Shown one piece after another: positions 27,082 to 34,473 of a stretch of 64,000 nt of DNA. Every line of letters begins with the position of its first letter. The stretch's first letter is position 1. The notes under the pieces were generated by a model, which was not told the DNA's origin, searched no databases, and saw only the letters and a program-made list of their open reading frames with translations. A program made the translations under genes and the position numbers. This DNA comes from Crystallibacter permensis (lineage in GTDB: Bacteria; Actinomycetota; Actinomycetes; Actinomycetales; Micrococcaceae), in assembly GCF_025960875.1 (NCBI RefSeq), contig NZ_JAODLR010000009.1:107509-171508 (forward strand), read 5' to 3'.

Positions 27082-27549
27082 GTGCAGGATATTCAACCCA
27101 CGCTGAACGTTCAGCTGAAAATGCTCGACGACGGTCTGGAGGCACCGGGCTACGCCCACCCTGGCGACGCCGGGGCTGATCTGCGCAGCCGCATTGACTT
27201 CAGGATCGGGCCGGGGGAGCGGATTCTTGTCCCCACTGGCGTGGCTATCGCGCTGCCGCAAGGGTATGTGGCGTTGATTCATCCGCGCTCGGGCCTGGCG
27301 GCCAAACACGGTTTGACCATTGTTAACGCACCCGGCACCGTCGATGCCGGCTACCGCGGCGAAATCGCCGTCACCTTGCTGAACACGGATGCTACCGAGA
27401 CCCTGACTTTCAAGCGCGGGGACCGCATTGCGCAGATGGTCATCCAGCGCGTAGAGCACGCCGCCTTCGAACATGTCGACGAGCTGCCCGGCTCCATTCG
27501 GGGAGCCGGCGGGTTCGGGTCGACCGGCGGCTTTAGCGCAGCCCGATGA
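27082..27549 (+). CDS. dut: Deoxyuridine 5'-triphosphate nucleotidohydrolase (dUTPase)
   Basis: 155-residue trimeric dUTPase that converts dUTP to dUMP and pyrophosphate, keeping uracil out of DNA and feeding dTMP synthesis. All five motifs are visible: GDAGADLRS (28-36), HPRSGLA (67-73), GTVDAGYRGE with catalytic Asp88 (85-94), RGDRIAQMVI (112-121) and the Gly-rich GAGGFGSTGGF lid (141-151). The GTG at 27082 follows AAGGA at 11 bases. A small GGCGGC-AGT-GCCGCC hairpin lies just 22 bases upstream of the start and may influence initiation. Confidence 0.95.
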   Translation: MQDIQPTLNVQLKMLDDGLEAPGYAHPGDAGADLRSRIDFRIGPGERILVPTGVAIALPQGYVALIHPRSGLAAKHGLTIVNAPGTVDAGYRGEIAVTLLNTDATETLTFKRGDRIAQMVIQRVEHAAFEHVDELPGSIRGAGGFGSTGGFSAAR

Positions 27550-27607
27550 AGCGCCGACCGAGCACAAGTGCCGCTGGCCAGCCAGCGGCTTCAGAGAGGA
27601 CCCGACG

Positions 27608-28390
27608 ATGATTTTTGGGCGCCGCAAGAACAAGAACAACACGAGCGACCTGCCGGAGACCGCAGCGGAGAGCGCCGTAGAGCGGACTCCGGGCGAAGCA
27701 TCCGATGCAACAGCGGTCCCGGATCAGCCGGAAGCAGCCGAGGCATTGCCGAAGGCTGCCAAAACCGATGCGGAACTGCGCAGCAGCGGACCCTTCGATA
27801 GCGCCGAAAAAGAGACCGATGAGGGATACCTCGATCTCGGCGCGCTGAAAATCCAGCCCCGTGACGGACTTCAGCTACGGCTGGAAGTAGAGGAAAAAAC
27901 ACAGCGGGTCATTGCCGTAACGCTGGATCTGTCCGGTTCCAGTTTGCAGCTGCAGGCGTTCGCTGCGCCTAAATCCGAGGGCCTGTGGGACGAAATCCGC
28001 GAGCAGCTGGCCTCGTCCATCGGTTCCCAGGGCGGGACCGTTGAGGAGGTCAGCGGGCCGCTGGGCACCGAAGTTGTGGCCAAGCTTCCGGCCCAGACGC
28101 CGGACGGAAAAGCCGGCTTCCGGGTAGCGCGCTTCATTGGCGTCGACGGTCCGCGTTGGTTCCTGCGCGGAGTCATCGGTGGCGGGGCGGCACTGGACCG
28201 GGCCAAGGCAGCGGAGCTGGAAGAGCTCTTCCGCCAGACCGTTGTGGTCCGTGGCGACCAGCCGCTGCCGCCACGGGATCTGCTAACACTGCGGTTGCCC
28301 AAGGACGCGAGCCTGCGCACCCAGGATGGCCAGGCCGCTCCCGGCTTGAGCGCGCCCGAGCGCGGACCCGAAATCACCCACATTGGCTAA
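27608..28390 (+). CDS. DUF3710 domain-containing protein
   Basis: 260-residue protein starting MIFGRRKNKN, with a disordered Ala/Glu-rich stretch to about 65 and then the conserved DUF3710 domain (GPFDSAEKETDEGYLDLGAL onward, with a VEEKTQRVIAVTL strand and a WFLRGVIGGGAAL core). Function is unknown. ATG at 27608 is preceded by GAGAGGA. It follows dut by 58 bases and its last codons overlap the next gene, so it belongs to the dut-DUF3710-OB-DUF3159 operon. Confidence 0.85.
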   Translation: MIFGRRKNKNNTSDLPETAAESAVERTPGEASDATAVPDQPEAAEALPKAAKTDAELRSSGPFDSAEKETDEGYLDLGALKIQPRDGLQLRLEVEEKTQRVIAVTLDLSGSSLQLQAFAAPKSEGLWDEIREQLASSIGSQGGTVEEVSGPLGTEVVAKLPAQTPDGKAGFRVARFIGVDGPRWFLRGVIGGGAALDRAKAAELEELFRQTVVVRGDQPLPPRDLLTLRLPKDASLRTQDGQAAPGLSAPERGPEITHIG

Positions 28391-28739
28391 GGACCGGCGC
28401 CCCGATGCCGGGTCCGCCGTCGTTATTCCGTTGGAAGGGCTGCCGAAGCGCGGACGGGTGCGGTCCGTGGGCTATGTGGAGGCCATCACGATTCTGCCCG
28501 TAGGCCAGGCGCCAAGTTTCTCCGCAGTGCTGACCTCTAGTGGGCCCGGAGACCGGGCCACGGAGGCCGGCGTGCAGCAGCGGCCGGCGAGGATCCGCCT
28601 CATCTGGCTGGGCCAGCGGCGGGTGCCGGGGATCGACGCCGGCATCCGGCTGGGATTCGAAGGAACCGTGTTCGAAGTCGACGGATTGCCGACGATGTAC
28701 AACCCGCGCTATGAAATCCAAAGCCTGTTGGAGAATTGA
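28383..28739 (+). CDS. OB-fold nucleic acid-binding domain protein
   Basis: 118-residue protein with a beta-rich pattern (GRVRSVGYVEAITILP, ARIRLIWLGQRRVPGI, LRLGFEGTVF-like strands) consistent with an OB fold. Members at this position in actinobacteria are annotated as OB-fold nucleic acid-binding proteins. The only plausible start in frame is TTG at 28383, overlapping the DUF3710 stop by eight bases, so translation is probably coupled. It ends three bases before the DUF3159 start. DNA or RNA binding has not been shown here; function is unknown. Confidence 0.7.
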   Translation: MAKDRRPDAGSAVVIPLEGLPKRGRVRSVGYVEAITILPVGQAPSFSAVLTSSGPGDRATEAGVQQRPARIRLIWLGQRRVPGIDAGIRLGFEGTVFEVDGLPTMYNPRYEIQSLLEN

Positions 28740-28742
28740 GCC

Positions 28743-29471
28743 ATGACTGAAAAACCCGAACCTCGCGATGAGCAGGAGAAATCCGTCAGCGAGCTCGCCG
28801 GCGCCTACGCAGCGCGCGCGGGAGTGGAGCGCCGCGAAGACGGCCAGATCGACGTGCTCAAATCCGTGGGCGGCGTCCGGGGCCTGACCGAAAGCATTCT
28901 GCCCGGTCTGGTTTTCCTCGTGGTCTTCACCGTTGTCCGCGATCTGGCGCCGGCCCTGATCGGGGCGCTGGGCATCGCGGCAGTCTTCACCATCCTGCGG
29001 CTGATCCAGCGCGGCACCGTGGTCCAGGCGTTTTCCGGACTGATCGGCGTTGCCATCTGTGCGTTTGTGGCCAACACGACGGGCCGGGCCGAGACCTTCT
29101 ACATCCCGGGTTTCTTCACCAACGCCGCCTACATCGTGGGCATGGTCATTTCGATAGCGGTCAAATGGCCGCTGGCCGGACTGCTGTTCGGCTTCATCCG
29201 TGGCGAAGGGACCGACTGGCGGAAGGAACCGCGCCGCTTGCGGGCCTACGCGCTGGCTACCTGGATTGTCATCACCGTGCTGGCTCTGCGCCTTGCGGTC
29301 CAGGTGCCGCTGTACTTCATGGGCCCGGATGCCCTGGTGGCGCTGGGTACCGCGCGGCTGGTCATGGGTGTGCCGCTTTACGCACTCGGCCTGTGGCTGG
29401 CATGGATGGTCTCACGCCCCGTCGGCGGGGCCGTCGTCGGCGGTGCCGCCGCTCCGGGCGGTCAGCACTGA
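28743..29471 (+). CDS. DUF3159 domain-containing membrane protein
   Basis: 242-residue integral membrane protein with about five hydrophobic segments after a charged N-terminus (SILPGLVFLVVFTVV, LIGALGIAAVFTILRL, LIGVAICAFVANT, IVGMVISIAVKWPLAGLLF, LVMGVPLYALGLWLAWM). It fits DUF3159, a family restricted to actinobacteria and of unknown function, found in the dut neighbourhood. Its 3' end overlaps the convergent trkA-like gene by 60 bases, which is unusual. Confidence 0.85.
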   Translation: MTEKPEPRDEQEKSVSELAGAYAARAGVERREDGQIDVLKSVGGVRGLTESILPGLVFLVVFTVVRDLAPALIGALGIAAVFTILRLIQRGTVVQAFSGLIGVAICAFVANTTGRAETFYIPGFFTNAAYIVGMVISIAVKWPLAGLLFGFIRGEGTDWRKEPRRLRAYALATWIVITVLALRLAVQVPLYFMGPDALVALGTARLVMGVPLYALGLWLAWMVSRPVGGAVVGGAAAPGGQH

Positions 29472-30110
29472 CCGCAACTGGTCTTCGGCGGCGATCGTCG
29501 TCACGAAGAAGAGCTCGTCGCTGTCCTCGATCACGTCGTCCATACTTGGCGTGATCGGCGCGTCGTCGCGCAGAATGGCGACGACCGTGGCGTCCTGCGG
29601 CCAGTCGATGGAGCCCAGCGTCCTGCCGACCAGGGGCGAATCGTGCGGGACGGTGAACTCGACCATGGAGGCCACCCCTGTCTGCAGCGTCAGCAGACGG
29701 ACCAGATCGCCGATCTCCACCGCCTCTTCCACCAGCGCGGTCATCAGCCGCGGCGTGTTGACGGCTACATCCACGCCCCACGAGTCGTCAAACATCCAGT
29801 CGTTTTTCGGATTGTTCACCCGCCCAACAGTCCTGGAGACGCCGAATTCGCTCTTTGCCAGGAGCGAGACCACCAGGTTCACCTTGTCATCGCCCGTGGC
29901 GGAAACCACCACGTCGGCTTCATCAAGGTTGGCATCGCGCAGCGTGGTGATTTCGCACGCGTCCCCGATCAGCCAGCGGGCGCCCTTGAGGCCACTGCGG
30001 CCGATCGCCTCCGGCTTCTGGTCGATGAGCAGGATGTCGTGGTTGTTGGAGAGGAGCTCCCGCGCAATGGAAGAGCCGACGCTGCCTGCCCCGGCGATAA
30101 CTACCTTCAT
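29412..30110 (-). CDS. RCK/TrkA-type potassium regulatory protein (second of pair)
   Basis: 232-residue cytosolic protein with an N-terminal nucleotide-binding Rossmann RCK_N domain (VVIAGAGSVGSSIA, GxGxxG at 6-11; acidic LLIDQ at the end of strand 2) and a C-terminal RCK_C domain (about 140-220). Such subunits gate potassium transporters in response to NAD(H), ATP or c-di-AMP. The ATG start overlaps the stop of the upstream TrkA-like gene (ATGA). It corresponds by gene order to mycobacterial CeoC. The 3' end runs 60 bases into the 3' end of DUF3159 on the opposite strand. Confidence 0.88.
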   Translation of the reverse strand: MKVVIAGAGSVGSSIARELLSNNHDILLIDQKPEAIGRSGLKGARWLIGDACEITTLRDANLDEADVVVSATGDDKVNLVVSLLAKSEFGVSRTVGRVNNPKNDWMFDDSWGVDVAVNTPRLMTALVEEAVEIGDLVRLLTLQTGVASMVEFTVPHDSPLVGRTLGSIDWPQDATVVAILRDDAPITPSMDDVIEDSDELFFVTTIAAEDQLRSVLTARSGGTADDGPADGA

Positions 30111-30781
30111 TCGGACTCCTTAACCGGCGGTTTTGACAGGATGCCGGCAATCTCATGGGTGGCGGCCACGTTCATCATGGCATGGACGATGTCGCCTTGC
30201 TGGTAGCGCGATTGGGGGCCGGGCAGCATGCCCTCGCCGAACCGCGTCAGGTACGCCACCCGGGCACCGGAGGCGGCCTCGATCTCCGCGAAGCCATGCC
30301 CCACCCACCCGTCGTGCAAGGACACTTCGCCAAGAATCAGGCGCCCGGACGCTTCCCGGAAGTCGCCCTTGATGCTTTGTTCGGGCAGGATGCGCCGCAG
30401 CACCTGGTCCGCGCTCCAGCGGACCGCAGCCACGGTGGGTATGCCCAGCCGCTGGTAGATTTCGGCCCGCCCCGGGTCGTAAATCCGGGCGACGACGTGG
30501 GGGACATGGAAGGTCTCACGCGCTACCCGGGTGGCCAGGATGTTCGAGTTGTCGCCGCTGGAGACGGCGGCGAAGGCGTAGGCATTTTCAATGTCCGCGT
30601 GACGCAGGGTGTCGCGGTCGAAACCCACCCCGGTGATCTTGCGCCCGGAAAAGTCGCTTCGCAGCCGTCGGAAGGCGCTGTCGTCCTGGTCGATCACCGC
30701 CACACTGTGCCCCGATTCGTCCAGCGTATGCGCCAGTGTCACACCCACGCGCCCGCACCCCATGATCACGAAATGCGCCAC
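30107..30781 (-). CDS. RCK/TrkA-type potassium regulatory protein (first of pair)
   Basis: 224-residue RCK protein with GCGRVGVTLA at the nucleotide-binding loop, AVIDQDDSAF at strand 2, and a C-terminal RCK_C domain (GRLILGEVSLHDGWVG onward). The GTG at 30781 is preceded by GAAGGGAAGGG and gives the family start MAHFVIMGCG; the frame runs far upstream to 32488, but that is the antisense of the permease gene. It corresponds to CeoB in mycobacteria by context. It forms an operon with the second RCK gene and is divergent from the KimA-like permease. Confidence 0.88.
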   Translation of the reverse strand: MAHFVIMGCGRVGVTLAHTLDESGHSVAVIDQDDSAFRRLRSDFSGRKITGVGFDRDTLRHADIENAYAFAAVSSGDNSNILATRVARETFHVPHVVARIYDPGRAEIYQRLGIPTVAAVRWSADQVLRRILPEQSIKGDFREASGRLILGEVSLHDGWVGHGFAEIEAASGARVAYLTRFGEGMLPGPQSRYQQGDIVHAMMNVAATHEIAGILSKPPVKESE

Positions 30782-30922
30782 CGGATTCCCTTCCCTTGAA
30801 GCATGCTGTCCAGCAGCAAGCTTATCGGCAAGAGCGCCGCAACAGCGCGGTGGCGCCCGCGGCAGTAAGCTTTCATGCGTGATGACTGTGTCCGTATTTG
30901 TGCGTGCGTGGAACGGCGGAAC

Positions 30923-32896
30923 ATGCTGACCACCCTCAACGCGCTCAAGCGCATCCTGGTGGGCAGGCCGTTCCGGACCGAACGTGCCAAAGCCCAACCG
31001 CTGCCGCAACGGCTGGCGCTGCCGGTGTTTTCGGCCAACGCGCTCTCCTCCGTGGCGTACTCGCCGGACGAGATCCTGCTGACCCTGGCGCTGGCGGGAG
31101 TGGCCGCCGTCGCGCTGTCGCCGCTGGTCGGCCTCGCGGTCATGGTGGTGCTGCTGGTCATCGTCGCTTCCTACCGCCAAAGCGTGCACGCGTACCCCTC
31201 CGGCGGCGACTACCAGATCGCCAGCGAAAACCTGGGCAAGAATGCCGGCATCACCGTCGGTTCGGCCCTGATGTTCGACTACGTGCTCACCGTTGCGGTC
31301 TCCATGTCCTCCGCTGCGCATTACGTCATTGCGGCGTTCCCCGCGCTCAGGGGATGGCAAACGACGGCGGCCGTTGCCGGCGTCGTAATTCTTGCTTTGC
31401 TGCACCTGCGCGGACTGCGGCGCGGCGGCCGGTCGGTGGCCATTCCTACGTACGCCTTCGTAGGGCTGATTCTGCTGATGTGCCTGGTGGGCTTCATCCA
31501 GGACGTGACCGGCGAACTCCGGCTGGCGCCCAGCGCCGGACTGGACATTGTGCCGGCTGCGGAGTTCCAGGCCGGGCTGACCGGTCTGGCCGGAGCCCTG
31601 CTGGTGCTGCGCGCGTTCTCTACCGGGGCCGCAGCGCTGACCGGTGTGGAAACGCCGGCCGGCAACGTCCAGGCGTTCCAGCCGCCGCGCGCCAGGAACG
31701 CCGCGACGGCGCTGCTGGTTCTTGGGGTTGCCGCCACCGTGATGACGATGGCGGTGCTGTATCTGGCGCGCGCCACCCGGGTCCATGTGGTCCAGGTCCC
31801 CGCCGAGCAGCTTAGGCTCAACGGCGGCCCCTTGCCGGCGGACTATCTGCAGACGCCCGTCATCAGCCAGCTCGCGGCAACCGTCTTCGACCGCGGCAAC
31901 GTCCTGTTCTACCTGGTCCTGGCGGCTACGGGACTGATCCTGGTCCTGGCCAGCCACTCTGCCTTCAACGCCTTCCCGTCGCTGGCCTCCATCCTGGCCA
32001 CCGACGGATTTCTGCCCCGGCAGCTGCGAACCCGCGGCGACCGGCTGAGCTACAGCAACGGCGTCATGGCGCTGGCCGGCGCCGCCCTGGTGCTGATCCT
32101 GATTTTCGAGGCCGATGTCACCGAACTCATCCAGCTGTACGTGGTGGGCGTGTTCGTCTCGTTCACCTTCAGCCAGCTCGGCATGATCAAGCATTTTTCC
32201 CGGCTGATCCGCTCCACACCGCACAAACAAGTACGACGGCGAATGGCGCGCTCGCGCGTCATCAACCTCATCGGGTTCATCATGACCGCAACGGTGCTGG
32301 TGGTGGTGCTGGTGAGCAAGTTTGTGTTCGGCGCGTGGATTGCGGTGGCCGGAATCCTCATCCTGGCGCTGATCATGTTCAGCATCCACCGGCACTACGA
32401 GCAGGTGGCGCAGGAGCTGGCCGTGGACGAGAACCAGCCGGCCACCGCGCTGCCGTCCCGGGTCCACGCCGTGATCCTGGTCTCGCACGTGCGCAAGCCT
32501 GTGCTGCGTGCGCTGGCTTTTGCACGCGCCTCCCGCCCGTCGAAACTCGATGCCGTCATCGTGGACATCGACGAGGAAGAGACAAAGGCGACGCTGGCGG
32601 ACTGGGAACGCTTCAAAATTCCCGTGCCCATCACGGTCCTGGCGTCCCCGTACCGCGACACCACCGTCCCGGTGATCGAGTACATCAAGAACATCCGCCG
32701 CGATTCACCGCGCGATCTGGTGGTCGTGTACATTCCGGAGTACGTCGTGGGCCGGTGGTGGGAGCAGTTAGTGCACAATCAGACCGCCCTGCGGATCAAA
32801 ACCCGACTGCATTTCGAACCCGGAGTCATGGTTGCCAGCGTTCCCTGGCAGCTGGCTTCTTCCGATGCCGTCCGCAAATACCAGGAGTTTCCCTAA
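30923..32896 (+). CDS. APC-superfamily permease resembling KimA potassium importers
   Basis: 657-residue protein with about 12 membrane segments and a cytosolic C-terminal domain from about 470 (HAVILVSHVRKPVLRALAFA, then LDAVIVDIDEEETKATL). The N-terminus LKRILVGRPFRT followed by LPVFSANALSSVAYSPDEIL matches the layout of Bacillus subtilis KimA, a proton-coupled potassium importer inhibited by c-di-AMP. That alignment favours the ATG at 30923 over the ATG at 30875. The divergent pair of RCK proteins supports potassium as substrate. Its stop overlaps the start of the methyltransferase gene (TAATG). Amino-acid transport cannot be excluded. Confidence 0.8.
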   Translation: MLTTLNALKRILVGRPFRTERAKAQPLPQRLALPVFSANALSSVAYSPDEILLTLALAGVAAVALSPLVGLAVMVVLLVIVASYRQSVHAYPSGGDYQIASENLGKNAGITVGSALMFDYVLTVAVSMSSAAHYVIAAFPALRGWQTTAAVAGVVILALLHLRGLRRGGRSVAIPTYAFVGLILLMCLVGFIQDVTGELRLAPSAGLDIVPAAEFQAGLTGLAGALLVLRAFSTGAAALTGVETPAGNVQAFQPPRARNAATALLVLGVAATVMTMAVLYLARATRVHVVQVPAEQLRLNGGPLPADYLQTPVISQLAATVFDRGNVLFYLVLAATGLILVLASHSAFNAFPSLASILATDGFLPRQLRTRGDRLSYSNGVMALAGAALVLILIFEADVTELIQLYVVGVFVSFTFSQLGMIKHFSRLIRSTPHKQVRRRMARSRVINLIGFIMTATVLVVVLVSKFVFGAWIAVAGILILALIMFSIHRHYEQVAQELAVDENQPATALPSRVHAVILVSHVRKPVLRALAFARASRPSKLDAVIVDIDEEETKATLADWERFKIPVPITVLASPYRDTTVPVIEYIKNIRRDSPRDLVVVYIPEYVVGRWWEQLVHNQTALRIKTRLHFEPGVMVASVPWQLASSDAVRKYQEFP

Positions 32897-34221
32897 TGGC
32901 GCAGGCCGCTGACCGCACTGACCCCGCTGAGCTTGAATTGAGAATCGGCGCCCCGGCGCACGGCGGGCACTTTGTCGCCCGGTACGAGGGCCGCGTGGTC
33001 TTCGTGCGGCACGCGCTGCCCGGTGAACTCGTGCGCGTGCGGGTTACCGACGGCGGCGCCGACTCCGGTTTCTGGCGCGCCGACACGGTCGAGGTACTTG
33101 AGGCTTCGCCCCACCGCGTGGCGCACCCCTGGGACCGCGCGGACGCCTTGCTGGCGGCTAAGCGCCGCCGTCCGGCGGTCGGCGGCGCCGAGTTCGGCCA
33201 CATCGAGGTCGCCGAGCAGCGGCGGCTCAAAGCCGCGGTGTTCGAAGAGCAGCTGCAGCGGCAGGCCGGCGTCGAACGGCAAATCGTTGTGGAACCTGCG
33301 GATAAGAACGACGACGGCGGGCTGGGCTGGCGGACCAGGGCGGCCTTTGCCGTGGACAAGAGCGGGCATCTGGCCATGCACGCCCACCGTTCCGATGAAC
33401 TGGTGCCTGTCACCGGGATGCCGCTGGCAGTGGCTGCCATTAACGATCTGCGGCTGTGGGAGGCGGACCTGAACCAGGTGTCCCGCGTGGAGGTGGCGGC
33501 GCCGGCGAACGGTTCCGCGCCGCTGGTGCTGCTGACACCAGAGCCCGGGGCGTCGCTGCGGCGGATGGCCGCCGTGGCCGGTGCCATCGACCCGTCCGCC
33601 TCGGTTGCCGTCTGGGAGCCCGAGCAACGCAAACTGACCCGGCTGAGGGGCCGGACGTGGGTGGCCGAGACCTGCGGGAACCATCAATACCGCGTAACCG
33701 GAGACGGCTTCTGGCAGATCCACCGCTCCGCACCCCAGGTGCTGACCGAAGCGGTCATGGCAGGTGTGCTCCCGCAGCCGGGGGAACGGGTGGCGGATCT
33801 GTACGCCGGCGCCGGCTTGTTCACGGCTCCACTGGCGGAGGCGGTAGGCGTGACCGGCACGGTGCTCTCGGTCGAAGGGTCCCCGGGCACCAGCCGCGAC
33901 GCACGCAAGAACCTGCACGACGCGCCGCAGGTGACCATTGTCCAGGGCAAGGTGGAGAAGGCGCTCCGGTCGCAGGACGGACTTGACGTCGTGGTACTCG
34001 ATCCGCCGCGCGCCGGTGCCGGCAAGACCGTGGTGCACCTGGTGCACGACCAGCGGCCGCGGGTGGTGGGCTACGTTTCCTGTGACCCGGCGTCCTTTGC
34101 CCGCGATCTGGGCTACTTCCAGGCCCTTGGCTGGGAGCTCAAGACACTGAGGGTGCTGGACCTGTATCCGAACACACACCATGTGGAGTCTTTCGCGGAG
34201 CTGGTGCCGCCGCGGGCCTGA
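32896..34221 (+). CDS. TRAM-domain SAM-dependent RNA (uracil-5) methyltransferase, RumA/TrmA type
   Basis: 441-residue enzyme. Residues 15-75 form a TRAM RNA-binding domain (GAPAHGGHFVARYEGRVVFV, LPGELVRVRV). The methyltransferase core has VADLYAGAGLFTAPLAEA for SAM, VVLDPPRAG, and catalytic Cys396 in VSCDPASFARD. It probably makes 5-methyluridine in rRNA or tRNA. The four cysteines that bind the [4Fe-4S] cluster in E. coli RumA are missing: the matching position reads VGGAEFGHI, and only two cysteines occur in the protein. It is translationally coupled to the KimA-like gene. Confidence 0.87.
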   Translation: MAQAADRTDPAELELRIGAPAHGGHFVARYEGRVVFVRHALPGELVRVRVTDGGADSGFWRADTVEVLEASPHRVAHPWDRADALLAAKRRRPAVGGAEFGHIEVAEQRRLKAAVFEEQLQRQAGVERQIVVEPADKNDDGGLGWRTRAAFAVDKSGHLAMHAHRSDELVPVTGMPLAVAAINDLRLWEADLNQVSRVEVAAPANGSAPLVLLTPEPGASLRRMAAVAGAIDPSASVAVWEPEQRKLTRLRGRTWVAETCGNHQYRVTGDGFWQIHRSAPQVLTEAVMAGVLPQPGERVADLYAGAGLFTAPLAEAVGVTGTVLSVEGSPGTSRDARKNLHDAPQVTIVQGKVEKALRSQDGLDVVVLDPPRAGAGKTVVHLVHDQRPRVVGYVSCDPASFARDLGYFQALGWELKTLRVLDLYPNTHHVESFAELVPPRA

Positions 34222-34404
34222 GCCGCATTGGGAAGTGCCTGTCATCACTGCGTCGCATTCCCGGCGGAGGGCTAGGATGGGAAAAGGATGTCCGGGGCCG
34301 CGCACGGCACTGCTGCCGATGCGGCCGGAGCCGTGGAAGCCAATTCCGGCAAATGCAGACTGCTGGTTCTATGAGCGTCTGTCACGATCAGCGGTGTGCG
34401 TGAA

Positions 34405-34423
34405 TTAGGGAAGCCTAACTAGC
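34405..34423. promoter_or_regulatory. DtxR/IdeR iron-box-like site upstream of acnA
   Basis: The 14 bases TTAGGGAAGCCTAA at 34405-34418 match 12 of 14 of the first part of the DtxR/IdeR consensus (TTAGGTTAGCCTAA); the following CTAGC fits the remainder poorly. It lies about 50 bases before the acnA start in the region where the promoter is expected. Aconitase is an iron-sulfur enzyme and is under iron control in other actinobacteria, so the match is meaningful but unproven. Confidence 0.45.
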
Positions 34424-34473
34424 GGGGGACTGCTGCCCGGACAAAGATAAAGTGTGGCGAGAGGAGTCCTGTT

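Noticed and set aside
30782..32488. Upstream extension of the first RCK gene over the permease region
   Set aside because: Antisense of the KimA-like gene. The GTG at 30781 with GAAGGGAAGGG gives the proper RCK start.
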